A DNA stretch of 64,000 nucleotides, taken from the NCBI GenBank assembly GCA_017649645.1, contig JAGCGK010000143.1, forward strand, positions 1 through 64,000. The letters are read 5' to 3'. Below the pieces are notes generated by a model, which saw only the letters and a list, made by a program, of their open reading frames with translations, made no database searches and was not told the origin of the DNA. Source of the DNA: Clostridiales bacterium (GTDB lineage Bacteria; Bacillota; Clostridia; Saccharofermentanales; Saccharofermentanaceae). The translations under genes were made by a program, and so were the position numbers. Of this stretch, positions 24,901 through 33,613 are shown piece by piece (position 1 is the stretch's first letter; every line of letters begins with the position of its first letter).

Positions 24901-26392
24901 CCGTATGAGATCACTCGTTGTTGCTATGGATGAGCGTGAAGAAGGTCAGAGAAGTGACTACAATAGCGCAATGGAGAAAGTTAATAAGATCCAGGATTCT
25001 TACCTCCTTAAGAGAGTTGAATTCACTAAGGAAGATAAGAAGAAGCACACGATCCTTGCTCCTCAGATGGCACCTATCACGTTCGATCTCGTTGAGGCTG
25101 CATTCCACAACAGCAACTTCAGATTGAAGATCTTGAAGCAGGCAACAAGAGAAGACATTGAGTGCGGTCTTAAGTATGTTAATAACGATGCATGTTATCC
25201 TTCGATCATTGTTGTAGGACAGATGATCAATGCAGTCGAAAGAGGCGAGGTCGATCCTGAGAACGTAACGCTTGCCATAACTCAGACGGGCGGCGGATGT
25301 CGTGCTACAAACTATGTCGCATTCTTAAGAAAAGCTCTTAAGGAGGCAGGTTTCCCGAATATCCCTGTAATCGCTATGTCTGTTCAGGGCTTTGAGAAGA
25401 ACAGCGGATTTAACATAACTCCGAGACTTCTTCACGATGCTATCAAGGGACTTGCATTAGGTGATATGATCTCCACGATGCTTTACAGAGTAAGACCTTA
25501 CGAGCTTGTTCCGGGATCAGCCAACGCACTTTATTCCTACATTAACAGGATCGGAAGAAAGATGCTCAACAAGGGTGATTTCGAGGATAAGATCTCTCCA
25601 AGGTATGATGAAGTAATGCCAAATAATTACTTCTCCAAAACACCTGAAGAGAAGAAGAAGATCAGAGATATCCTTGCCGATATCGGCGTTGATATGGAGA
25701 ATCTTCCTACCATCAAGAGTTATAAGAAGTTCATCAGGTTTGCTGTTGAGAAATTTGATAAGCTTCCTCTTCGTGATATCCCTAGAAAGCCTCGTGTAGG
25801 TCTTGTAGGCGAGATCTTAGTTAAGTTCCAGCCTGATGCGAATAATAATGCTATCGATGTTATCGAGCAGGAAGGATGTGAAGGCGTACTTCCTGGAGTA
25901 ATGGACTTCTTCCTTTACTGTTGCCATAATCCGATCTGGTCAGCTGAGAACATCGGTAAGAGCAAGAAGAGTGCATTTGCTAACCAGAGGATCATTAACT
26001 TCCTCGAACTATACAGGAAGCCTATCAATGAAGAATTTAAGAAGACCGGTAAGTTCATGCTCTCCGAGAGGATAGAGGAACTTGCCAAGAAGTCTGCGTC
26101 GATCTTAAGCTGCGGTAACTTCTGCGGTGAGGGTTGGTTCCTTACGGCAGAGATGGTCGAGCTTATCCAAGACGGTGTACCGAACATCATCTGTGCTCAG
26201 CCGTTCGCTTGTCTTCCTAACCACGTTACAGGTAAAGGAATGATCAAGGAGCTCCGCCGCCAGTATCCTCAGTCGAACATCATTCCGATCGACTACGATC
26301 CGGGTGCTTCTGAGGCTAACCAGCTTAACAGGATCAAGCTCATGATCAGTACAGCCCATATGCAGCACGCTAAGAATCAGGAAAAGGTATAA
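21986..26392 (+). CDS. Giant 2-hydroxyacyl-CoA dehydratase activase-related protein
   Basis: 1468 residues. Two ATPase domains of the BcrA/BadF/HgdC activator family lie in series (LGLDIGSTTIKVV at 6; FLGIDAGSTTTKAVV near 316). Each keeps two cysteines that would bind a bridging 4Fe-4S cluster: GTCAGGTGAF (Cys123) and SRCGVFAKSD (Cys162) in the first, EACSSGCGSF and GTRCTVFMNSK in the second. A DUF2229-type region starts near RGVIGIPRALNQYENYPF, and the C-terminal third resembles dehydratase subunits (PRVGLVGEILVKF). Family members use ATP to drive low-potential electrons; the substrate of this long fused form is not established. It is preceded by a coupled unknown gene and followed 2 bp later by polA. 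Confidence 0.88.
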   Translation: MSEFKLGLDIGSTTIKVVLLEDEKIVHSEYKRHHSDVSGLLNELLKDLEKEFPGLKTKITITGSGGLSVANWLKLDFVQEVMAETVAINKYHPETDVIIEFGGEDAKITYMHPVLEQRMNGTCAGGTGAFIDQMAQLLQTDADGLNNFAKDYRSLYTIASRCGVFAKSDLQPLINEGAAKEDLAASIYQSVVNQTIAGLACGRPIRGHVAFLGGPLFFNSELRAAFERTLKDNVESFWMPDEAQIYVALGAALSAKGEDVDLNDLIERFKNKDGFTPDIIRIDPLFKDEEEKLKFDERHAKDMIEIHNFKDQKGPMFLGIDAGSTTTKAVVINEKGELCYTFYAGNKGNPVMSAVNILKDIYKQMPEDCYISYSCVTGYGENIIKAALGVDIGEIETMAHFQSAKFFCPDVDFIIDIGGQDMKCMRIRNGVIDSIMLNEACSSGCGSFIQTFAQTLEMDAHSFSIEALKAKNPVDLGTRCTVFMNSKVKQAQKEGASVGDISAGLSYSVVRNALYKVIKIRDTEQLGKNIVVQGGTFLNDAILRCFELVSKRDVIRPNVAGLMGAFGAALIASKRCPDKVWKSGLLDEENLDKFSMTTENTRCEGCANHCKLTISTFSNGRRFVSGNRCEKGEGKIESEIKEKLPNMFKFKYERTFSYYKPTPEKDAKRGVIGIPRALNQYENYPFWFTVLTKLGFCVKISARSTHALFERGMDTIPSESVCYPAKLVHGHIENLISRGITTIFYPDVPYERLENNNSGNHYNCPIVCSYPEVIKNNVEDLKEKEIRYLNPFFSLDNMQNTAMKLAEVFSYCGVTKDEALAAVRAGEEEHKKFKEDIRNEGLRVIKYLDENHKKGIVLAGRPYHCDPEIHHGIPDMINSLGLAVLTEDSVAVPGTLARPIRVVDQWMYHSRLYEAAAFVITKSNLELVQLTSFGCGLDAVTSDQVQEILESSGKLYTLLKIDEVSNLGAARIRMRSLVVAMDEREEGQRSDYNSAMEKVNKIQDSYLLKRVEFTKEDKKKHTILAPQMAPITFDLVEAAFHNSNFRLKILKQATREDIECGLKYVNNDACYPSIIVVGQMINAVERGEVDPENVTLAITQTGGGCRATNYVAFLRKALKEAGFPNIPVIAMSVQGFEKNSGFNITPRLLHDAIKGLALGDMISTMLYRVRPYELVPGSANALYSYINRIGRKMLNKGDFEDKISPRYDEVMPNNYFSKTPEEKKKIRDILADIGVDMENLPTIKSYKKFIRFAVEKFDKLPLRDIPRKPRVGLVGEILVKFQPDANNNAIDVIEQEGCEGVLPGVMDFFLYCCHNPIWSAENIGKSKKSAFANQRIINFLELYRKPINEEFKKTGKFMLSERIEELAKKSASILSCGNFCGEGWFLTAEMVELIQDGVPNIICAQPFACLPNHVTGKGMIKELRRQYPQSNIIPIDYDPGASEANQLNRIKLMISTAHMQHAKNQEKV

Positions 26393-26394
26393 GT

Positions 26395-29118
26395 ATGAGA
26401 AAACTTCTATTGGTTGACGGATATTCGATTATGTATCGCTCGCATTATGCGTATGCGGGAAAGGCGATGCTTACTGCTCCTGACGGAACACCTACCGGAG
26501 CGATCAGCGGATTTTTCAATTCGCTCTTCAGTGTGATCGACGAGTATAAGCCGACCAATATCTGTGTTACTTTTGACGTTCATGCAGATACCTTCAGACA
26601 TAAGCTTTCCGCTGATTATAAAGCTACTCGTAAGCCTATGCCTGACGAACTTAAGGCACAGATGCCCATCCTTAAGAATATCCTTGATCTCATGGGTATA
26701 GCCCGTGTTGAGAAGGAGACTTTTGAGGCAGATGACCTTATCGGAACCTTATCGAAAATGGCCTCTGAAGCAGGGGACATCACATACATTTATAGCGGCG
26801 ATCATGATGACTTCCAGCTCATCGACGAAAACGTATCCGTTGTCCTTCCGCAGTCCGGTAAGGGCAAGCCTCCGCGCGTTCTTATCAGCAAGGAAGTTTT
26901 CGAGGATATGTATGGAATATCACCTGACAGATTTATCTATGTTAAGGCTTTGATGGGTGATAATTCAGATAACATCAAGGGTATCGACAAAGTAGGTGAA
27001 AAGACCGCTTTTAAGCTTATCCAGGATTATAAGGATATCGAAGGCATCTACGCGAATCTTGATTCGATCAAGGGTGCTCTTCACAACAATCTCGAAGGTA
27101 AGGAAGAACATCTGGCGTTAAGCCTTAAGCTTTGTACTATCGTCCGTGACGTCGATATCGATCTTTCACTTGATGATACAGTTCTTGATATTCAAAAGAC
27201 ACAGGAGCTTTGTGATGAACTTACAAGGCTAGCTCTTAAGTCTGTCTTGAAAAAACTCGACATGTCTTCAATGAAACCTTCATCCATTGATATATCAACA
27301 GGTGACGGCAAGACTAATTTCGGAAGTGCATTCGCATCTGAGATCGATGAGATATTTAAAAACGGGATTACTATTGAAGAATCAGATCCGGGAAGCGTAA
27401 GAAGTGCAATCAAAAAAGCTTTTGATGCTCTCTCGGATGATGACAAGAAATATCCGTTTTATTCAGTATGTTTCTTTGAGGGAAAAGCGCTTGTCGGAAT
27501 CATGAAAAGCTCTGTTGTTTACAGCATTTCCGCTGAAAGACTTGATGAGCTCTTTGCTAAGATCAAGGATGATGAGATAAGTGTTCTTCCGTCATCATAT
27601 TCGTATAAAGCATCGTCTAAATGTTTGAATGAACCTATCAAGGATCTGAAGAGTATTTTTGATGTTGAGATATGCGCTTATGTCCTTAATATCGTTTCCG
27701 GAAATGACGTAAGTTTTGGGACCATATTCGAGAGAACAACAGGGATCATCTTCCCGATAGATTCAGAAAGTACTTCCGGTCAGGTATCCCTTTTCGACGT
27801 GGAAGATACTGACAAGAAACTTAAGAATGCTGCAGGCGAAGCACTTCTTGTTTCTTATGCTGCAAATGTTCAGGCAAGACAGATAGAAGAAAATAAACTC
27901 ACGAATCTTCTTTACATGATCGAGTTCCCGTTGGTATTGACTCTCGACAGGATCGAGCGTAACGGAATGTATGTCTCCAAAGATGAGCTTACGAGACTTC
28001 ATGAAGATTTTAAAACGAGGATCAGTGAGATCGAGAAAAAGATATATGAACTTACGGGGGAAGAATTCCTTATAAGTTCACCTAAGCAGCTTTCAAATGT
28101 GCTTTTCGAGAAACTCGGATTAAAGCACGGAAAGAAGGGTAAGACAGGAGTTTATTCAACTTCCGCAGAAGTCCTTCAGAGCCTTTATGACGAGCATCCT
28201 GCTATCCCGTATATCATGGAATACAGAGCTCTTACCAAGCTTGATTCCACATATGCCGTAGGTCTTGCAGACAAGATCGAGAACGATGGCAGGATAAGGA
28301 CAACATTTACGCAGGCTATGACTAATACGGGAAGACTTTCTTCAACTGAGCCTAACCTTCAGAATATCCCGGTAAGGACAAGTGAAGGTGAGAAGATCAG
28401 AAATGCATTTACTGCTCCTGAAGGAAGAGTTCTCGTTGATGCCGACTACTCGCAGATCGAGCTTCGTCTACTTGCTGCCATGTCCGGAGACGAGATCATG
28501 TGCGAAGCATTCAGGGAAGGGCAGGATATCCACAGAAGGACTGCTGCAGGCCTTTTCGGAGTTTCCGAGGAGGAAGTTACATCTTCTCAGAGAGCGGCAG
28601 CTAAGACTGTCAATTTCAGCATTGTTTATGGTGTGACCGAGTATGGACTTTCCCAGGATCTGCACATAAGTTTCCAGGAATCCAAGCACTTTATCGAATC
28701 TTATAAACGACAGTTCCCGAAGGTAACTTCATATCTTGATTCACTTAAGACCAAGGGCGAAGACTTAGGGTATGCAGAGACTTTGTTCGGACGAAGAAGA
28801 TATCTTAACGAACTTCGTTCACAGAATAAGAACCTTCGCGAGTTCGGTCTTCGTGTTGCCATGAATACGCCGATCCAAGGTACGGCTGCCGATATCATCA
28901 AGATCGCGATGAACAGGGTCAATAAAGCTCTCGAAGAGAAGGTCCCTTCCGCAAAACTTGTCATGCAGGTTCACGACGAACTTATCGTAGAGTGTGATAA
29001 GGCTGATGCCGAGACCTGTTCAAAACTTCTCATTGAAGAGATGGAAAATGCCGTTAAGCTTCCTGTTCCGCTCATCGCAGATTGCGGAATCGGTGATACT
29101 TGGCTTAAGGCTAAATAA
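26395..29118 (+). CDS. polA: DNA polymerase I
   Basis: Repairs gaps and removes RNA primers. 907 residues: 5'-3' exonuclease domain (LLLVDGYSIMYRSHYA to about 290), a middle domain, and the family A polymerase with motif A VDADYSQIELRLLA, motif B RAAAKTVNFSIVYG and motif C MQVHDELIVE. The middle domain lacks the acidic DxE exonuclease motif, so proofreading is probably absent, as in other Gram-positive PolA proteins. It starts 2 bp after the activase stop. Confidence 0.96.
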   Translation: MRKLLLVDGYSIMYRSHYAYAGKAMLTAPDGTPTGAISGFFNSLFSVIDEYKPTNICVTFDVHADTFRHKLSADYKATRKPMPDELKAQMPILKNILDLMGIARVEKETFEADDLIGTLSKMASEAGDITYIYSGDHDDFQLIDENVSVVLPQSGKGKPPRVLISKEVFEDMYGISPDRFIYVKALMGDNSDNIKGIDKVGEKTAFKLIQDYKDIEGIYANLDSIKGALHNNLEGKEEHLALSLKLCTIVRDVDIDLSLDDTVLDIQKTQELCDELTRLALKSVLKKLDMSSMKPSSIDISTGDGKTNFGSAFASEIDEIFKNGITIEESDPGSVRSAIKKAFDALSDDDKKYPFYSVCFFEGKALVGIMKSSVVYSISAERLDELFAKIKDDEISVLPSSYSYKASSKCLNEPIKDLKSIFDVEICAYVLNIVSGNDVSFGTIFERTTGIIFPIDSESTSGQVSLFDVEDTDKKLKNAAGEALLVSYAANVQARQIEENKLTNLLYMIEFPLVLTLDRIERNGMYVSKDELTRLHEDFKTRISEIEKKIYELTGEEFLISSPKQLSNVLFEKLGLKHGKKGKTGVYSTSAEVLQSLYDEHPAIPYIMEYRALTKLDSTYAVGLADKIENDGRIRTTFTQAMTNTGRLSSTEPNLQNIPVRTSEGEKIRNAFTAPEGRVLVDADYSQIELRLLAAMSGDEIMCEAFREGQDIHRRTAAGLFGVSEEEVTSSQRAAAKTVNFSIVYGVTEYGLSQDLHISFQESKHFIESYKRQFPKVTSYLDSLKTKGEDLGYAETLFGRRRYLNELRSQNKNLREFGLRVAMNTPIQGTAADIIKIAMNRVNKALEEKVPSAKLVMQVHDELIVECDKADAETCSKLLIEEMENAVKLPVPLIADCGIGDTWLKAK

Positions 29119-29133
29119 GGAGGAAACATTCAG

Positions 29134-29739
29134 ATGTTCGTATTAGGAGTCACAGGCGGTATCGGAACCGGAAAGAGCACTGTTTCAGGCATTTTGAGAG
29201 ACAGGGGTCTTTTGGTCTTGGATGCCGATCAGATATCAAAAGACGTAACTGATGTTGACGGGATCGCCAATGAGGAGATAGCTCAGGTTTTCGGAAACAG
29301 GGCGATAAGGAATAACGCCCTTGATCGTAAATACATCTCATCCATTGTTTTCAATGATAAGACAAAGCTTGATAAGCTTTCTTCGATAATCCATAAGTAT
29401 GTTTTGAAGTATATTGCAGACCAGCTCGAAAAAGAGCGCACAAAGGGAACCAAGTGTGTTGTACTTGATGTTCCGATCCCTGTCGAAAAAGGATTCGTAG
29501 ATAAGTGCAATCAGATATGGGTCGTTACCTGTGACACTGAGATAAAACTTCGAAGACTCGTTGACCGCGGAATGACTTTGGATGATGCAAAAAGAAGGAT
29601 CGCTATGCAGATGACCGATGAAGAATATCTTAATATCGGTGATTATGAGATCAACAATTCCGGTTCTTTTGACGATCTTATTACGAGGGTTGAGGAACTC
29701 ATTAAGGAGCAGCTCTACGAGAGAGGTATCAGGATATGA
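29134..29739 (+). CDS. coaE: Dephospho-CoA kinase
   Basis: Last step of coenzyme A synthesis. 201 residues with the P-loop GVTGGIGTGKST at the N-terminus, VLDADQIS, and the lid region RRLVDRGMTLDDAKRRI. GGAGG precedes ATG 29134, 15 bp after polA. The polA-coaE pairing is common in Firmicutes. The stop overlaps the next start (ATGA). Confidence 0.95.
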   Translation: MFVLGVTGGIGTGKSTVSGILRDRGLLVLDADQISKDVTDVDGIANEEIAQVFGNRAIRNNALDRKYISSIVFNDKTKLDKLSSIIHKYVLKYIADQLEKERTKGTKCVVLDVPIPVEKGFVDKCNQIWVVTCDTEIKLRRLVDRGMTLDDAKRRIAMQMTDEEYLNIGDYEINNSGSFDDLITRVEELIKEQLYERGIRI

Positions 29740-30059
29740 TCGGCAAGATACTTGTTATTGTTATGCTTGCTTTTTCGATAATTATGATCCCTGTGATCCT
29801 GGTTAAAGCAGATAAGTTTAAGAAGTTTTTTCTGGCATGCACCATAGTTTATGTAACGGGTAATCTTCTTATAACCGCTATTGTTTTCCTTAATCAGGAT
29901 ATACCTCCGGTATTCGCTATTATATCTGAGATCACCATTTTGTTTGTCTTCGGTTTCTCTATGTACATGATATACAAACTCGGTAAGAGTACTGAAGAAG
30001 TACAAAAAGCTCAGCTTGAAGCACAGCAAAAGAAGGATCAGGATAAAACTGCCGAATAA
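29736..30059 (+). CDS. Small membrane protein, function unknown
   Basis: 107 residues with three hydrophobic segments (about 4-22, 28-52, 60-85) and a short charged tail rich in Gln and Lys. It overlaps the coaE stop by 4 bp, so it belongs to the polA-coaE transcript. No family recognised. Confidence 0.7.
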   Translation: MIGKILVIVMLAFSIIMIPVILVKADKFKKFFLACTIVYVTGNLLITAIVFLNQDIPPVFAIISEITILFVFGFSMYMIYKLGKSTEEVQKAQLEAQQKKDQDKTAE

Positions 30060-30124
30060 GTGCTAATGACAAATTCTCAAAAAAAGAGGATAATCAAGGT
30101 ATCTGTATACGGGGGTGAGAATAT

Positions 30125-30685
30125 ATGAGTAAAAAGATGAGCAACATTTTGATCTCTGTAATGTTCCTTCTTCTTGGTATCGTACTGTTGATCTATCGTG
30201 CGGGACTTGAAAGCAGGATTAAGCTGATCGTTGGTATCGCTATTATTGTTCTTGGAGTATTTAGGATAATCACTGCTCTTATCAAGAATAAAGATGAGGA
30301 TGCAAAATCTACTACTATTGGTGATTTTATAGTAGGTCTTATACTTATCGCATTCGGTATCATTATTCTTGTTCTCGATATGGCATTTGCCATCGTAATC
30401 GGTGCTTTCTTTATTTTCGCAGGAATTAGAAGGCTTCTTTATTCCATTAAGACATTCGATAAGAATCCGGGTTGGGTAATAGCTTTCATCATCGCAATTC
30501 TGATTACCGGCATGGGTGTTTTCTTCATTATCAAAAATGATTTCGCGATCAAAACAGTCATCATTCTTGTCGGTATCACATTGATAGTTTTGGGTATCCA
30601 GGGAATTATTGCTGTTCTTTTCCGAAAAAAGAAGAATAAGAAGGTAGCAGAAAAGACTGAGAAGCCTGAGAAAACTTCTAAGTAA
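30125..30685 (+). CDS. DUF308/HdeD-like membrane protein
   Basis: 186 residues with six hydrophobic segments in three similar hairpins, each carrying a glycine-rich LG-I-L pattern, which is the DUF308 (HdeD-like) layout. The end is Lys-rich and cytoplasmic. The function of these proteins in Firmicutes is not known. GGGGGTGAG precedes ATG 30125. Confidence 0.7.
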   Translation: MSKKMSNILISVMFLLLGIVLLIYRAGLESRIKLIVGIAIIVLGVFRIITALIKNKDEDAKSTTIGDFIVGLILIAFGIIILVLDMAFAIVIGAFFIFAGIRRLLYSIKTFDKNPGWVIAFIIAILITGMGVFFIIKNDFAIKTVIILVGITLIVLGIQGIIAVLFRKKKNKKVAEKTEKPEKTSK

Positions 30686-30706
30686 GACTGATATGACAAG
30701 CAAAAT

Positions 30707-30740
30707 AAAAGACGGGATATCATCTGATATCCCGTCTTTT
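30707..30740. terminator. Bidirectional terminator between the DUF308 gene and ychF
   Basis: A near-perfect inverted repeat around 30722: AAAAGACGGGATATC pairs with GATATCCCGTCTTTT, with A-runs on one side and T-runs on the other, so it can end both convergent transcripts. Confidence 0.9.
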
Positions 30741-30760
30741 TCTATTACGATATTATTCGA

Positions 30761-31852
30761 TCAAACGTTGAATCTGAAGAGAACTACATCTCCGTCCTTC
30801 ATGACGTATTCTTTACCTTCTGATCTTACGAGACCTTTTTCTCTTGCAGCTGCATAAGTTCCGCAAGCCATGAGATCATCGTAAGCAACAACCTCAGCTC
30901 TGATAAATCCACGCTCAAAGTCGGAGTGGATCTTACCGGCTGCCTGTGGAGCCTTAGTGCCGTTCTTGATAGTCCAGGCACGAACTTCCTGCGGACCTGC
31001 AGTAAGGAATGAGATGAGACCTAAGAGCTTATAGGAAGCCTGGATCATCTTATCAAGACCGGCTGAATCGATTCCGAGATCATCAAGGAACATCTGTCTG
31101 TCTTCAGGCTCAAGCTGAGAAAGCTCTTCCTCGATCTTAGCGGAAATAACTACAACTTCACTTTGTGTCTTGGATGCTATCTCCTTAACTGTATTAACAT
31201 AAGGAATATCAGGATTCTTAATGTCATCTTCAGCGATATTAGCGCAGTAGAGAACAGGTTTCATGGAGATGAGCTGGCATTCCTTGGCAATAGGGAATTC
31301 CTCCTCATCAAATTCAAGAGATCTTGCAGGCTTTTCTTCTGAAAGACAAGCATAGATCTTCTCATACACAGCAAGGATCGGAGCATAGGACTTGTCTCCG
31401 CCTTTCATCATCTTCTGTGTCTTTTCTATACGCTTTTCCATGATCTCCATATCAGAGAGGATAAGCTCGAGTTCGATAGTCTCGATATCACGCTTTGGAT
31501 CAGCACCTCCGTCTACGTGTACGACATTAGTATCATCAAAGCAGCGGACGACATGAACAATAGCATCAACTTCTCTGATATTGGAAAGGAACTTATTTCC
31601 AAGTCCTTCACCCTTACTTGCACCTTTAACAAGTCCTGCAATATCAACGAATTCAATGATAGCAGGAGTATATTTCTGAGGATCATACATCTTGGCAAGC
31701 TCGTCAAGTCTTGAATCCGGTACTGATACAACGCCTACATTAGGTTCGATAGTACAGAACGGGTAATTTGCAGATTCAGCACCTGCTTTTGTGATCGCAT
31801 TAAAAAGTGTACTCTTTCCTACATTAGGAAGTCCTACGATACCGAGTTTCAT
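30761..31852 (-). CDS. ychF: Ribosome-associated ATPase YchF
   Basis: OBG-family P-loop protein that prefers ATP and binds ribosomes; linked to stress responses. 363 residues: [18 protein letters not shown] at the start, [20 protein letters not shown] (the family's switch II), NIA as the altered NKxD motif near CANIAED, and the C-terminal TGS domain ending [18 protein letters not shown] precedes the start on the reverse strand. It is transcribed divergently from comM. Confidence 0.96.
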   Translation of the reverse strand: MKLGIVGLPNVGKSTLFNAITKAGAESANYPFCTIEPNVGVVSVPDSRLDELAKMYDPQKYTPAIIEFVDIAGLVKGASKGEGLGNKFLSNIREVDAIVHVVRCFDDTNVVHVDGGADPKRDIETIELELILSDMEIMEKRIEKTQKMMKGGDKSYAPILAVYEKIYACLSEEKPARSLEFDEEEFPIAKECQLISMKPVLYCANIAEDDIKNPDIPYVNTVKEIASKTQSEVVVISAKIEEELSQLEPEDRQMFLDDLGIDSAGLDKMIQASYKLLGLISFLTAGPQEVRAWTIKNGTKAPQAAGKIHSDFERGFIRAEVVAYDDLMACGTYAAAREKGLVRSEGKEYVMKDGDVVLFRFNV

Positions 31853-31895
31853 TATTAATTCCTCCGATAAATATACCTATTAAATACAACAACGT

Positions 31896-31923
31896 ATTCT
31901 AACACATATATTATTCTTTTCAA
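31896..31923 (-). promoter_or_regulatory. Promoter for ychF
   Basis: On the reverse strand: TTGAAA (31923-31918), 16 bp, TAGAAT (31901-31896), with an extended -10 TGT just before it. Confidence 0.55.
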
Positions 31924-31993
31924 ACTTGATGAAAATGATATTTTTCTGAAAATCAACGCCCTGTTTTCAATGCTTTTGGGGATTTTGCGACGA

Positions 31994-32049
31994 AATTGTC
32001 GGTTTTTGTTTTTTTTGTCGATTTTTAAGCCTTTTGAAATTGCTATCAT
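31994..32049 (+). promoter_or_regulatory. comM-dprA promoter with the 31-bp box shared with comEA
   Basis: Box 31994-32024: AATTGTCG, G, TTTTTGT, T, then TTTTTTGTCGATTT. It is followed after 16 bp by the extended -10 TGC-TATCAT (32041-32049). The -10 to start-codon gap is 22 bp, against 21 bp at comEA. The upstream gene is divergent, so the T-rich box is not a terminator tail here. Confidence 0.7.
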
Positions 32050-32071
32050 GCAAAAAAGCGAGGTGATCTAA

Positions 32072-33613
32072 GTGGCTAAGATAGTTACGGGAAAAGTATA
32101 TTCGGCATTTGCAGACGGCTTAAACGGTGAGCCTGTTGTTATAGAAGTATCGATCACACCGGGACTTCCATCATTTGACATTATCGGATTGTGCGATGCA
32201 TCGATAAGGGAATCCAAAGGAAGAATACTGACAGCGATAAAAAAGTCCGGCTTCGGTATCCCTAAGGGACATATAACGGTAAGTATTTCTCCTTCATTTA
32301 TTAAAAAGACCGGCTCGGGCTTTGATCTTCCGATTGCTATCGGCGTACTTATGACTTCAGGACTGATCCCGGGATTAGACAGTCTGAGGATATTTGCGAG
32401 TGGGGAACTAGCTTTAAACGGAGAAGTACACGGTACTCCCGGTGCCGTTATGAGGATATCTTCGATCAAAAGATCCGGTTATGATGCTTGTTTTATTCCT
32501 TGTGAAGAACGTGACAGTGCAGCATGCTGCGGTCAGGAATGTATCTTTGTTTCAGATCTGCGTTCTGTATGTGGTCATATATCGATGTATGATTTCAGAT
32601 CTCGTATTCCGACTATTCCTGTTTTCTATGAAAAAGATAAGGAAGTCCTTGATTTTTCCGTATTGAAGGGACAGGAAAAAGCTTCAAGATCAGTGTTTTT
32701 ATCGGCTTGCGGTTGGCATAATATCCTCTTAATCGGTAGCAGCGGTTCAGGCAAGACTACGGCAGCAAGGATAATACAAGGTCTTATGCCGTCATTGGAC
32801 CAGCGTGAACTAAAAGATGTGTTTATGCTCAATAACTCAATCGGACTTGAATCCGCTATATCGGCAGCGTCTTATGATAGACCGTTCAGGACAGTCACGC
32901 CTTCTTTGAATCTGACGGGCCTCATCGGATCTGCCAACGGATTTAAGCCCGGTGAGATCAGTCTTGCTAATCACGGAGTATTGTTCGTTGATGAGCTATG
33001 TGAATACAATACGAGATTCATAGATATGATGCGTATACCAATGGAAGACAGATATGTTGAACTGAAAAAGGGAGGCAAGGAAATGCGTTTCCCTTCTGAT
33101 TTTCTCTTTGTAGGAGCTACAAATCCCTGCAGGTGCGGCCTTTGGCTGGAAAAACCCAGTAAATGTACATGCTCTAAATCAGTCCGTGACGGATACCTCA
33201 CCAAGATATCCGGACCATTTTCAGATCGACTGGATATAGTTACCGAGATGTATCAGGTTGACGCTGCAGGACTTAAAGAATCCGTATCTTCGGTTAATGA
33301 GAGAAAGAGCAGAGAGCTAAGAAGCAAGGTAAAGACTTGCTGGGAGATACAAAGGGAAAGATATAAGAACACCGATAAGCCATATGCACTTAACGGAAGT
33401 TTTGACAGTGAGAATCTCTCCGAAGTCTTGAGAGCAGATTCTAAGGTCATTGATTATGCATCTAAGGCTGCGTCTGTCGGCGGGTACTCGGTAAGAAGCT
33501 TTAAGCGCCTTTTGAAAGTAGGAAGGACCATAGCTGATATCGAGGAGAGAAGGGATATGAAGGAAAGCGACATCGCTGAAGCAATGAGTTACAGATTCAG
33601 GAGCAAACTATGA
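32072..33613 (+). CDS. comM: ComM/YifB family AAA+ ATPase
   Basis: Helicase-like AAA+ protein that extends recombination intermediates during natural transformation (ComM in Gram-negatives); the Firmicute YifB form is less studied. 513 residues: N-terminal Lon-like fold (VEVSITPGLPSFDIIGL region), Walker A GSSGSGKTT, Walker B GVLFVDELCEYN, and NPCRCG with its conserved cysteines. GTG 32072 is used, after GAGGTG. The stop overlaps dprA (ATGA). The first residue of the motif PPGAGKT is altered to SSGSGKT. Confidence 0.92.
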   Translation: MAKIVTGKVYSAFADGLNGEPVVIEVSITPGLPSFDIIGLCDASIRESKGRILTAIKKSGFGIPKGHITVSISPSFIKKTGSGFDLPIAIGVLMTSGLIPGLDSLRIFASGELALNGEVHGTPGAVMRISSIKRSGYDACFIPCEERDSAACCGQECIFVSDLRSVCGHISMYDFRSRIPTIPVFYEKDKEVLDFSVLKGQEKASRSVFLSACGWHNILLIGSSGSGKTTAARIIQGLMPSLDQRELKDVFMLNNSIGLESAISAASYDRPFRTVTPSLNLTGLIGSANGFKPGEISLANHGVLFVDELCEYNTRFIDMMRIPMEDRYVELKKGGKEMRFPSDFLFVGATNPCRCGLWLEKPSKCTCSKSVRDGYLTKISGPFSDRLDIVTEMYQVDAAGLKESVSSVNERKSRELRSKVKTCWEIQRERYKNTDKPYALNGSFDSENLSEVLRADSKVIDYASKAASVGGYSVRSFKRLLKVGRTIADIEERRDMKESDIAEAMSYRFRSKL

